DNA of 64,000 nucleotides. It comes from Arcuatula senhousia. Lineage: Eukaryota > Mollusca > Bivalvia > Mytilida > Mytilidae. Each line of letters starts with the position of its first letter. Positions within the stretch are counted from its first letter, which is position 1. The stretch is from the NCBI GenBank assembly GCA_963971305.1, contig OZ020306.1, positions 58,564,686-58,628,685 on the forward strand. Reading direction: 5' to 3'. The position numbers and the translations under genes are program-made. Shown here piece by piece: positions 20,980 to 33,229 of this stretch. Below the pieces are notes generated by a model. The model worked only from the letters and a program-made list of their open reading frames with translations, did not search any database and was not told the origin of the DNA.

Positions 20980-23103
20980 ATATCTCCCAAACACTATGTT
21001 TGGGAGATATATTGTTTTTACTCCGTTTCTTATTATGTCCCCGAACACGAAGTGTCGGGGACATATTGTTTTTGCTCGGTTTCTTATTATTATTATTATT
21101 ATTATTATTTTTCTCGGTATTCTGGACCGTGAACTTGTCCACCTCATTTTTTCGACATCTTTTAAGGTAGGAAGCTGAAACTTCATAAATCAAGAGTATG
21201 GAATGGGAAATTGTGCTTTTTGTATTTTTCTTCGAAATCGAACGACCCCTTATAGGTAAAAAAAGGGCCTCAAAATGGCTCCTCGAAACCGAAGTTGAAT
21301 TTTTCCTGGCATTTCTGATCCGGCATGAGTAGGACAAATTCCTTTATAGGGTAAGTGTAGACTTTTAATACCTTTCATTTAAAAAAAAAATTTTGAAAAT
21401 CGGACTTATGGTTTTCAAAATTTTGCAAAAAAACGAAATTTAATTTTTTTGTCAAATTGAGTTATCTTTCTTTATACAGCATATTTTGTAATAGTAATGT
21501 AAAAATTCTCAACTTTGTTATTTTTTAATGAAAATTGATTTACAAGGTAATAGTGGTATGCCGAGTTCATTTTTGGTATCGAAAATTTTTTTGCCGGCCA
21601 TTTTCAAAATGGCGGCTAAAATGGCTGCCATTTTCCCGCCAAATTTAAACTTGCCCCGATTTTGATGAAAATTAATATATAAGGTAATAGTGGTATGCCG
21701 AGTTCAATTTTGGAATCCAAATTTTTTTTGGGGCGGCCATTTTCAAAATGGCGGATAAAATGGCCGCCATTTTCCCGCCAAAATCTAAAGTTACTCCGAT
21801 TTTGATGAAAATTGGTACATAAGGTAATACATGTATGGCAAGATGATTTTTGACATCAAAAATTTATAATCGTCTGCCATTTTCAAAATGGCCGCCATTT
21901 CCCGCCAAAATTAAAGTTACTCCGATTTTGACGAAAATTGGTATATAAGGTAATAGTGGTATGGCGAGTTGATTTTCGACATCAAAATTATTTTTGGTAG
22001 ATGGCCATTTTCAAAATGGCCGCCGTTTCCTGCCAAAATTGAATTTGCTTCGATTTTTGTAAAAATTGATGTATATGGTAATAGTGGTATGGGGAGTAGA
22101 TTTTTGACATGGAAAATCTTTTATTGTCGACCTTTTTCAAAAAGGCTGCCATTTTCCCGCCAAAATTAAACTTACTCCAATTTTAATGAAAATTGATATA
22201 CAGGGTAATTGTAGTATGGGGAGCTCATTTTTGGCATCAAAATTTGTTTATGGTCTCATGCAGCAGCTTTTGGATGCGACTGTGTGACTCTTCTCGACTA
22301 TATGAGATTAAGGGAGAATAATATCTCATATGGATGTCAACCAAAAGCTTCTCCGTAACGTTTTTACCATTTCATTGAAGAGTGGCTCCATTGTGGAGGA
22401 CGAGAGCGGTAGTTATGCTCGCTAGTCACCACAATAGTTTACAAGTACGCTACCAATGCTTGTAAAAAGGGTGCTTCAATGGAATGATAAGGGCGTTATT
22501 GCTTAAAAAGGGTTTTCACAAAAGCCAGATATATTTGCAAAGAGGGGTACGTGAGGGGACATGTATGTGACTCGCTTGCGATCACAATTAGAACTAGTTA
22601 TTATTATTCTTCTTTTTTTTCTTCCGGACATGAACGTGTCCAAGCTGGATCTCGAAAACTACTGAATGAATCTTCATGAAATTTTGTATGATGGTAGAGT
22701 GGGTCCTAAAGGTGTGCCATCAAGAATTGGAATTTTCAAAATGGCCGCCGTTTCCATGGAAATGATATAAGGTCATAATATAGGACATTGCGATATCTCG
22801 GTTACCTAGGTGTGCAGGGTTCTGAAATTTTGCAGGTTAATAGAGCAAAAGGAGCTCTTTAATAATACCAAAAAAAATTCTGAAGCGATATTTACGGTTT
22901 TTGAGTTATTCACGAAAATGTGATTTTTCGGTCCCAAAAATGGGAAAATTGTCAAAATGCTACGATATCGACAAAATTTGGTATCTAGAGGTTTTAGATG
23001 ATGGCGAGTTCGGGCGTAATGTCATAATTTATGCAAGAGTGACAGTATGCGTACGTTTGGGAGATATTTTTGTGTTGGGCATCCCCAACACAGTCAACAC
23101 TAG
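20980..23103 (+). mobile_element. Family B2 element, split by a family C element
   Basis: The head ATATCTCCCAAAC...GTTTGGGAGATAT occupies 20980-21010. After the insertion (21034-22597) the body resumes at 22598 and ends with GTTTGGGAGATAT, the GTGTTGGG/CCCAACAC hairpin and CTAG at 23100-23103. Without the insert the element is ~560 bp, the same as the uninterrupted copy at 33230-33788. Confidence 0.85.
21034..22597 (+). mobile_element. Family C Helentron-like element, complete (1564 bp)
   Basis: The head has arms ATGTCCCCGA and TCGGGGACAT. The inverse GGGGACAT lies at 22555-22562, followed by a GTGA(C)TCGC/GCGATCAC hairpin (22567-22585) and CTAG at 22594-22597. The body holds ~130-bp repeats with the TTTTCAAAATGGC core (21600-22240). 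It is inserted in the ATT microsatellite of the B2 element. Confidence 0.8.
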
Positions 23104-23107
23104 TTAT

Positions 23108-23167
23108 TATGTCGACCGAAACGCAGTTATTCGGTAGACATATTGTTATTGTCGCGTTTATTTTTTT

Positions 23168-23203
<36 letters not shown>

Positions 23204-24307
23204 TTATTATTGTTCCGACTTATATTGGTCCGACAAATAACTCATGAACCGTTTCATATTACGGATCGAAACTTGGTATGTTGATACGTTATCATGAGAT
23301 CTGTTGCGATGAAACTTTTCGGAACAAAGATGGCTGCCATTTCAAAGATGGCCGCCATTTTACGTAAAAAAAGTCGCATTTTTTTATTTGAACAAAAATT
23401 TATTTTACGCTATATTATAGGATGGCGAGTTGAGGCGTGACGCAAAAAATGTCGAAAAATTCAAAATGGCCGCCATTTCCCGTAAAAATTGCACATTCTC
23501 CGATTTAACGAAACTTTATATTTAAGGTATATGAAGGATGGCGAGTTCATACGCGGAGTAAGAAATGTCGAAAAATTCAAAATGGCCGCCACTTACTGTA
23601 AAAATGAAAAATTTTCAGATTTCCACGAAAATTTATATTTAGGTGTTTCAAAGGATGGCGAGTTCAAAAAGTTCAAAAAATTCAAAATGGCCGCCACTTC
23701 CAAAAATTTTTTTTTTCAAAATTTTAACTTAATTTTATTTTTAAGTGTTTTGAAGGATGACCGATTCAAAAATTTCAAAAAATTCAAAATGGCCGCCATT
23801 TCCCGTAAAAATTGAACATTCTCCGATTTTAACGAAACTTTATATTTAAGGTATATGAAGGATGGCGAGTTCATACGCGGCGTAAGAAATGTCAAAAAAT
23901 TCAAAATGGCCGCCACTTCCTGTAAAAATGAAAAATTTTCCGATTTCCACGAAAATTTATATTTAGGTGTTTCAAAGGATGGCGAGTTCAAAAGTTCAAA
24001 AAATTCAAAATGGCCGCCACTTCCAAAAATTTTTTTTCAAAATTTTAACTAAATTTTATTTTTAAGAGTTTTGAAGGATGACCCATTCAAAAATTTCAAA
24101 AAATTCAAATTGGCAGCCATTTCCGTAATTATTGAAAATTTTCAGATTTTAAAGCAACTTGATATTTTAGGTGTTTGAAGGATGGCGAGTGGGAATATGG
24201 AGTCAAATATTAAAAAAATCATTAAAATGGCTGCCAACAGTGTCAAATATGTCGTAAAAGATAAGGCAACGGTCGACATCTGCTATTGCTGGCAATGGCA
24301 ATTCTAG
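23108..24307 (+). mobile_element. Family A element, complete (1200 bp)
   Basis: The cleanest family A copy. Head arm ATGTCGACCG is at 23109-23118, followed by an ATT microsatellite, a variant-2 body with ATGGCCGCCA monomers, CGGTCGACAT at 24270-24279, a hairpin, and CTAG at 24304-24307. Confidence 0.85.
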
Positions 24308-24789
24308 TTATTATTCTTTTTCTTCTTTCTCCCCGCCATGAACGTGTCCGTACCTTTTCTTCAAAACGCCTCGAAGGATTTTAACGAAACATTGTAGGAT
24401 GGTAGATGGGTAACTGAAGTTGTGTTCGGACATTTCAAAATGTTCAAAATGGCCGCCGTTTCCGTGTAATTAGCGAAAGTTCATAATATAGGACATTGCA
24501 ATATCTCGGTAACCTAGGTGCGTAGGAGGCTGAAATTTTGTAGGTGAATAGAGCAAAAGGAGCTCTTTAATAATACGAAAAAAAATTTTGAAGCGATATT
24601 TACGGTTTTCGAGTTATTTGCGAAAATGTGATTTTTCGGGCCCGAAAATGCCAAAATCGTCAAAATGCTTCGATTTCGACAAAATTTTGTATGTAGGGGT
24701 TTTAAAAGATGGCGAATCAGAATATAATGTCAAAAATGGGTTCGTTTGGGAGACATTTTTGTGTTGGGCATCCCCAACACAGTCAGCAC

Positions 24790-24792
<3 letters not shown>
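24308..24792 (+). mobile_element. Family B1 body without head
   Basis: It starts right after a CTAG and is almost identical to 19990-20482, ending in the same CTTG terminus. It represents the distal half of a B element whose microsatellite received the preceding family A copy, or part of a copied composite. Confidence 0.8.
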
Positions 24793-24821
<29 letters not shown>

Positions 24822-25819
24822 CTTCCGACTTATATTTGTCCGACCAATAACACTTGAACCGTTTTGTATTACGGATCGAAACTTGGTATGTTGATACGTC
24901 ATCATGAGATCTGTTGCGGTGAAACTTTTCGGAACCAAGATGGCTGCCATATCAAAGATGGCCGCCATTTTACGTTAAAAAAGTCGCGTTTTCTGATTTA
25001 AACAAAAATTTATTTTACGCCATATTATAAGATGGCGAGTTGTGGCGTGGCGAAAAAAATGTCGAAAAATTCAAAATGGCCGCCATTTCCCGTAAAAATT
25101 GAACATTCTCCGATTTTAACGAAACTTTATATTTAAGGTATATGAAGGATGGCGAGTTCATACGCGGAGTAAGAAATGTCGAAAAATTCAAAATGGCCGC
25201 CACTTCCTGTAAAAATGAAAAATTTTCCGATTTCCACGAAAATTTATATTTAGGTGTTTCAAAGGATGGCGAGTTCAAAAAGTTTAAAAAATTCAAAATG
25301 GCCGCCACTTCCAAAATTTTTTTTTTTTTAAATTTTAACAAAATTTTATTTTTTTGAGTTTTGAAGGATGACCGATTCAAAAATGTCGAAAAATTCAAAA
25401 TGGCCGCCATTTCCCGTAAAAATTGAACATTCTCCGATTTTAACGAAACTTTATATTTAAGGAATATGAAGGATGGCGAGTTGATACCCGAGGTCAGAAA
25501 TGTCGAAAAATTCAAAATGGCCGCCATTTTCCGTAAAAAGTGAACATTCTCCGATTTTAACAAAACTTTATATTAAGGAGTTTCAATTGATGGCGAGTTC
25601 AAAAATTCCAAAAAATTCAAAATGGCCGCCACTTCCGTACTTATTGAAAATTCTCAGATTTTAACGCAACTTGATATTTTAGGTGTTTGAAGGATGGCGA
25701 GTGGGAGTATGGAGTCAAATATTAAAAAAATCATTAAAATGGCTGCCAACAGTGTCAAATATGTCGTAAAAGATAAGGCAACGGTCGACATCTGCTATTG
25801 CTGGCAATGGCAATTCTAG
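24793..25819 (+). mobile_element. Family A body (variant 2), headless, complete 3' end
   Basis: ATT run, CCGACTTATATTTG variant, monomers spaced 117, 105, 102, 117 and 105 bp, CGGTCGACAT, hairpin and CTAG at 25816-25819. A minus-strand frame of 182 codons (25015-25563) runs through the monomers; I read it as a by-product of repeat length. Confidence 0.8.
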
Positions 25820-28725
25820 TTATTCTTATTATTGTTCCGACTTATATTGGTCCGACCAATAACTAATGAACCATTTCATATTACGGATCGAAACTTGGTA
25901 TGTTGATACGTCATCATGAGATCTGTTGCGGTGAAACTTTTCTGAACCAAGATGGCTGCCATAACAAAGATGGCCGCCATTTTACGAAAAAAAAAGTCGC
26001 GTTTTCTGATTTAAACAAAAATTTATTTTACGCCATATTATAAGATGGCGAGTTGAGGCGTGACGAAAAAAATGTCGAAAAATTCAAAATGGCCGCCATT
26101 TCCCGTAAAAATTGAACATTCTCCGATTTTAACGAAACTTTATATTTAAGGTATATGAAGGATGGCGAGTTCATACGCGGAGTAAGAAATGTCGAAAAAT
26201 TCAAAATGGCCGCCACTTCCTGTAAAAATGAAAAATTTTCCGATTTCCACGAAAATTTATATTTAGGTGTTTCATAGGATGGTGAGTTCAAAAAGTTCAA
26301 AAAATTCAAAATGGCCGCCACTTCCAAAAATTTTTTTTTTCAAAATTTTAACAAAATTTTATTTTTAAGAGTTTTCAAGGATGACCGACTCAAAAATTTC
26401 AAAAAATTCAAAATGGCCGCCATTTCCCGTAAAAATTGAACATTCTCCGATTTTAACGAAACTTTTCATTTAAGGAATATGAAGGATGGCGAGTTGATAT
26501 GCGAGGTCAGAAATGTCGAAAAATTCAAAATGGTCGCCATTTCCCGTAAAAATTGAACATTCTCCGATTTTAACGAAACTTTATATTTAAGGTATATGAA
26601 GGATGGCGAGTTCATACGCGGAGTAAGAAATGTCGAAAAATTCAAAATGGCCGCCACTTCCTGTAAAAAGGAAAATTTTCCGATTTCCACGAAAATTTAT
26701 ATTTAGGTGTTTCAAAGGATGGTGAGTTCAAAAAGTTCAAAAAATTCAAAATGGCCGCCACTTCCAAAAAATTTTTTTTTCTAAATTTTAACGAAATTTT
26801 ATTTTTAAGAGTTTTGAAGGATGATCGATTCAAAAATTTCAAAAAATTCAAAATGGCCGCAATTTCCCGTAAAAATTGAACATTCTCCGATTTTAATGAA
26901 ACTTTATATTTAAGGAATATGAAGGATGGCGAGTTGATACCCGAGGTCAGAAATGTCGAAAAATTCAAAATGGCCGCCATTTTCCGTAAAAAGTGAACAT
27001 TCTCCGATTTTAACAAAACTTTATATTAAGGAGTTTCAATTGATGGCGAGTTCAAAAATTCCAAAAAATTCAAAATGGCCGCCACTTCCGTACTTATTGA
27101 AAATTCTCAGATTTTAACGCAACTTGATATTTTAGGTGTTTGAAGGATGGCGAGTGGGAGTATGGAGTCAAATATTAAAAAAATCATTAAAATGGCTGCC
27201 AACAGTGTCAAATATGTCGTAAAAGATAAGGCAACGGTCGACATCTGCTATTGCTGGCAATGGCAATTCTAGTTATTCTTATTATTGTTCCGACTTATAT
27301 TGGTCCGACCAATAACTAATGAACCATTTCATATTACGGATCGAAACTTGGTATGTTGATACGTCATCATGAGATCTGTTGCGGTGAAACTTTTCTGAAC
27401 CAAGATGGCTGCCATAACAAAGATGGCCGCCATTTTACGAAAAAAAAAGTCGCGTTTTCTGATTTAAACAAAAATTTATTTTACGCCATATTATAAGATG
27501 GCGAGTTGAGGCGTGACGAAAAAAATGTCGAAAAATTCAAAATGGCCGCCATTTCCCGTAAAAATTGAACATTCTCCGATTTTAACGAAACTTTATATTT
27601 AAGGTATATGAAGGATGGCGAGTTCATACGCGGAGTAAGAAATGTCGAAAAATTCAAAATGGCCGCCACTTCCTGTAAAAATGAAAAATTTTCCGATTTC
27701 CACGAAAATTTATATTTAGGTGTTTCATAGGATGGTGAGTTCAAAAAGTTCAAAAAATTCAAAATGGCCGCCACTTCCAAAAATTTTTTTTTTCAAAATT
27801 TTAACAAAATTTTATTTTTAAGAGTTTTCAAGGATGACCGACTCAAAAATTTCAAAAAATTCAAAATGGCCGCCATTTCCCGTAAAAATTGAACATTCTC
27901 CGATTTTAACGAAACTTTTCATTTAAGGAATATGAAGGATGGCGAGTTGATATGCGAGGTCAGAAATGTCGAAAAATTCAAAATGGTCGCCATTTCCCGT
28001 AAAAATTGAACATTCTCCGATTTTAACGAAACTTTATATTTAAGGTATATGAAGGATGGCGAGTTCATACGCGGAGTAAGAAATGTCGAAAAATTCAAAA
28101 TGGCCGCCACTTCCTGTAAAAAGGAAAATTTTCCGATTTCCACGAAAATTTATATTTAGGTGTTTCAAAGGATGGTGAGTTCAAAAAGTTCAAAAAATTC
28201 AAAATGGCCGCCACTTCCAAAAAATTTTTTTTTCTAAATTTTAACGAAATTTTATTTTTAAGAGTTTTGAAGGATGATCGATTCAAAAATTTCAAAAAAT
28301 TCAAAATGGCCGCAATTTCCCGTAAAAATTGAACATTCTCCGATTTTAATGAAACTTTATATTTAAGGAATATGAAGAATGGCGAGTTGATAAGCGAGGT
28401 CAGAAATGTCGAAAAAGTCAAAATGGCCGCCATTTTCCGTAAAAAGTGAACATTCTCAGATTTTAACGAAACTTTATATTTAGGAGTTTCAAATGATGGC
28501 GAGTTCAAAAATTCCAAAAAAATCAAAATGGCCGCCACTTCCGTAATTATTGAAAATTCTCAGATTTTAACGAAACTTGATATTTTAGGTGTTTGAAGGA
28601 TGGCGAGTGGGAATATGGAGTCAAATATTTAAAAAAGCATTAAAATGGCTGCCGACAGTGTCAAATATGTCGTAAAAGATAAGGCAACGGTCGACATCTG
28701 CTATTGCTGGCAATGGCAATTCTAG
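25820..28725 (+). mobile_element. Two headless family A bodies in a 1453-bp tandem duplication
   Basis: Two consecutive bodies end in CTAG at 27269-27272 and 28722-28725. Every landmark repeats at an offset of exactly 1453 bp. The matching stretch runs from about 25445 to 26920 against 26898 to 28373, so the duplication borders lie inside monomers and not at element ends. This indicates unequal exchange or slippage, not transposition. Confidence 0.8.
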
Positions 28726-31656
28726 TTATTATTATTATTATTATTATTCTTATTATTCTTATTGTCGCCATTTTTTTGTCCGCGTCATAACTAAAGAACC
28801 GTTTTATATTGCGGTTCCAAACTTGGTATGATGATACGTGATCATGATATCTGTTGCAGTAGAATTTTTCGGAACCAAGATGGCTGCCATTTTCAAGATG
28901 GCCGCCATTTTACGTAAAAAATGTCGCGTTCTTCAATTTGAACAAAAATTGGTATTACGGTTTATAATGGGATGGGGAATTAAGAGGTGACGAAAAAAAT
29001 GTTGAAAAATTCAAAATGGCCGCCATTTCCCGTAAAAATTGAACATTCTCCGATTTTAACGAAACTTTATATTTAAGGTAGATGAAGGATGGCGAGTTCA
29101 TACGCGGAGTAAGAAATGTCGAAAAATTCAAAATGGCCACCACTTCCTGTAAAAATGAAAAATTTCCACGAAAATTTATACTTAGGTGTTTCATAGGATG
29201 GCGAGTTCAAAAAAGTCAAAAAATTCAAAATGGCCACCACTTCCAAATTTTTTTTTTCAAAACTTTAACAAAATTTTATTTTTAAGAGTTTTCAAGGATG
29301 ACCGATTCAAAAATTTCAAAAAATTCAAAATGGCCGCCATTTCCCGTAAAAATTGAACATTCTCCGATTTTAACGAAACTTAATATTTAAGGAATATGAA
29401 GGATGGCGAGTTGATACGCGAGGTCAGAAATGTCGAAAAATTCAAAATGGCCGCCATTTTCCGTAAAAAGTGAACATTCTCCGATTTTAACAAAACTTTA
29501 TATTTAGGAGTTTCAATTGATGGCGAGTTCAAAAATTCCAAAAAAAATCAAAATGGCCGCCAATTCCGTAATTATTGAAAATTCTCAGATTTTAACGAAA
29601 CTTGATATTTTAGGGTGTTTGAAGGATGGCGAGTGGGAATATGGAGTCAAATATTAAAAAATCATTTAAATGGCTGCCGACAGTGTCAAATATGTCGTAA
29701 AAGATAAGGCAACGGTCGACATCTGCTATTGCTGGCAATGGCAATTCTAGTTATTATTCTTATTCTTATTGTCGCCAATTTTTGTCCGCGTCATAACTAA
29801 AGAACCGTTTTATATTGCGGATCCAAACTTGGTATGATGATACGTGATCATGATATCTGTTGCAGTAGAACTTTTCGGAACCAAGATGGCTGCCATTTTC
29901 AAGATGGCCGACATTTTACGTAAAAAAAGTCGCGTTTTCTGATTTGGACAAAAATTTATTTAAAGCCATATTATAGGATGGCGTGTTGAGGCGTGACGAA
30001 AAAATGTCGAAAAATTCAAAATGGCCGCCATTTCCCGTAAAAATTGAACATTCTCCGATTTTAACGAAACTTTATATTTAAGGTATATGAAGGATGGCGA
30101 GTTCATACGTAGAGTAAGAAATGTCAAAAAATTCAAAATGGCCGCCACTTCCTGTAAAAATGAAAATTTTCCGATTTCCACGAAAATTTATATTTAGGTG
30201 TTTCAAAGGATGGCGAGTTAAAAAAGTTCAAAAAATTCAAAATGGCCGCCACTTCCAAAAATTTTTTTTTTCAAAATTTTAACGAAATTTTATTTTTAAG
30301 AGTTTTGAAGGATGACCGATTCAAAAATTTCAAAAAATTCAAAATGGCCGCCATTTTCCGTAAAAAGTGAACATTCTCAGATTTTAACGAAACTTTATAT
30401 TTAGGAGTTTCAAATGATGGCGAGTTCAAAAATTCTAAAAAATTCAAAATGGCCGCCACTTCCGTAAATATTGAAAATTCTCAGATTTTAACCCAACTTG
30501 ATATTTTAGGTGTTTGAAGGATTGCGAGTGGGAATATGGAGTCAAATATTAAAAAATCATTTAAATGGCTGCCAACAGTGTCAAATATGTCGTAAAAGAT
30601 AAGGCAACGGTCGACATCTGCTATTGCTGGCAATGGCAATTCTAGTTATTATTCTTATTGTTCCGACTTATATTTGTCCGACCAATAACTCGTGAACCGT
30701 TTAATATGACGGATTGATACTTGGTATGTTGATACGTCATCATGAGATCTGTTGCGGTGAAACTTTTCGGAACCAAGATGGCTGCCATATCAAAGATGGC
30801 CGCCATTTTACGTAAAAAAAGTCGCGTTTTCTGATTTAAACAAAAAATTATTTTACGCCATATTATAGGATAGCGAGTTGAGGCGTGACAAAAAAAATTT
30901 CGAAAAATTCAAAATGGCCGCCATTTCCCGTAAAAATTGAACATTCTCCGATTTTAACGAAACTTTATATTTAAGGTATATGTAGGATGGCGAGTTCATA
31001 CGCGGAGTAAGAAATGTCGAAAAATTCAAAATGGCCGCCACTTCCTGTAAAATTGAAAAATTTTCCGATTTCCACAAAAATTTATATTTAAGTGTTTCAA
31101 AGGATGGCGAGTTCAAAAAGTTAAAAAAATTCAAAATGGCCGCCACTTCCAAAATTTTTTTTTTCAAAATTTTAACGAAATTTTATTTTTAAGAGTTTTG
31201 AAGGATGACCGATTCAAAAGTTTCAAAAAATTCAAAATGTCCGCCATTTCCCGTAAAAATTGAACATTCTCCGATTTTAACGAAACTTTATATTTAAGGA
31301 ATACGAAGGATGGCGAGTTGATATGCGAGGTAAAAAATGTCGAAAAATTCAAAATGGCCGCCATTTTCCGTAAAAAGTGAACATTCTCAGATTTTAACAA
31401 AACTTTATATTTAGGAGTTTCAATTGATGGCGAGTTCAAAAATTTAAAAAAAATCAAAATGGCCGCCACTTCCGTAATTATTGAAAATTCTCAGATTTTA
31501 ACGAAACTTGATATCTTAGGTGTTTGAAGGATGGCGAGTGGGAATATGGAGTCAAATATTAAAAAAATCATTAAAATGGCTGCCGACAGTGTCAAATATG
31601 TCGTAAAAGATAAGGCAACGGTCGACATCTGCTATTGCTGGCAATGGCAATTCTAG
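28726..31656 (+). mobile_element. Three headless family A bodies
   Basis: Consecutive bodies end in CTAG at 29747-29750, 30642-30645 and 31653-31656, the first two of variant 1 (GTCGCCA start) and the third of variant 2 (CCGACTTATATTTG). Each begins directly behind the previous CTAG with TTATT repeats. They are the closing halves expected for the many unclosed heads upstream. Confidence 0.75.
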
Positions 31657-31659
31657 TTA

Positions 31660-33229
31660 AGCTCTTTCCCTTCCACAGAAGGAAAGACCTTACTGTATTT
31701 CTTATGATTATTATTATTATTATTATTTTTTTTTCCGCCACAAAAAAAAAAGAAGAAATACTTTACGTTACATTACGAAACTTCATACCATTAACCGACA
31801 CTATAAGGGCATGACTTGAGTAACCCTGCGAAACCGATCTATTTTTAGTAACAGAGTTATCTGCCCGTAACCCAAAAACCTTGTTTGCAGATTAACTCAA
31901 AAACCGTAACCGTTATCAAAAATCTGAAGCAGGGAAAATGTTGCTAGACTCATGGTAATGATTTGTCATGCAAAAAATTTTTTTTCGATCAACTTCCTGG
32001 TTACGCGTTTTTGACTCGAAAAGTGTCGCGACTTGTCAAATTTTTTTTTCTTCAAAACGGTTAGTCCTAGAGACTTGGGACCTTCACCAATCATCCTAGG
32101 TGACATATGTTACATCTAAAAATGTCAAGGTCAAAGGTCAAATCTCAAGGTCAGAGGTCCTGGCACACATTGTTTGCAGTATAGCTGAAAAACCATACAA
32201 AATTGAAGCAGACATGTAATGGGAAAAATACTCGTCTCATTTAGACCTTTATTTGATTTAAAGGGTCGAACACTGTGCGACAAACAGTTTTCAAGTTATG
32301 GCCCTTAATGCGTTTCGGCTAAACCGTTTTTGGCTTATAACTTGAAAACGGTTTAGGATAACATAGTAAACATATGGGTTATTTGAGACCGTAAACTTAT
32401 GCCCTCCAATATAAAACCAAAGTCGCATGGCTACGGACAGCCATTTTCAAAATGGCCGCCATCAGAAATTGTTTTTTGAGTATAACACAAAAACTGTAAA
32501 AAATTTAAGTGGACAATACATGGAAAAAATGTTCGCCACATCGAAAGCTACAAAAATGTTTCAGGTGCCAAAGCGTAAAACTTGTCGTTTTTGAGTTACG
32601 GCCCTTGATTCGTAATTTGAAAATGGTTTTTCAATTATAACTTTTAAACGGTTACAGATGGTGAATAAAATGTAGGGTTCATTTGATAGAGAATTAAAAG
32701 ACCTACAATTTGAGTTCAAACACTGTATGATTCGGTTGACTGGTTCCAAAATGGCGGCCAAAACAAGTTTCGCGAAACATGTTTTTTGCCCATAACTTGA
32801 AAACCATAACAGATAGTATAGTAAACATGTATACTTAGATGAATCAGAATGCCAAGACCTACAATTTGAGTCCAAGGTCAAAGGTCATGGGTCAAGGTCA
32901 TTCCCTAGCAACAAGGTAACATTTATGAAAAGTCCATAGCAACCATATATATTCTTAACCAAGACTACTTTCCGAGTTTAGAGTTAAAAATTTTCAACCG
33001 GAAGTAACCCTTAGTCCATAGCAACCGTCATAAAAGTCCTTAGCAACCATACCTTTTCTGACTTCAGGCTCACTGCTCTTTAGTCTGGAACATTTTTCGC
33101 AACTAATAGTTAAATACTATTGTCAAAAACAGACTCGAATAGCCTAACCAAACATAACCATTATCATAAAACTAACAAAAACATGGGAAAGACCTCACAT
33201 TTGTTCTCTGAACAAATGACTTTTTAATT
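31660..33229 (+). mobile_element. Family D palindrome-headed element (~1.57 kb)
   Basis: The head hairpin carries TCTTTCCC (31663-31670) and a GAAGGAAAGA arm. The inverse GGGAAAGA is at 33185-33192, followed by a perfect 9-bp stem CATTTGTTC/GAACAAATG with a 3-nt loop (33198-33218), and the element ends near TTTTTAATT. No CTAG is visible, so the exact end is uncertain. The body contains two AGGTCAAAGGTCA direct repeats. It sits next to the CTAG of a family A element. Confidence 0.7.

Noticed and set aside
25015..25563. 182-codon minus-strand ORF and many similar ORFs between 13.3 and 31.5 kb
   Set aside because: They run through tandem monomers whose lengths are multiples of three. The plus strand is also open in places and no domain or codon bias is evident. 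Treated as repeat artefacts, with a test proposed.
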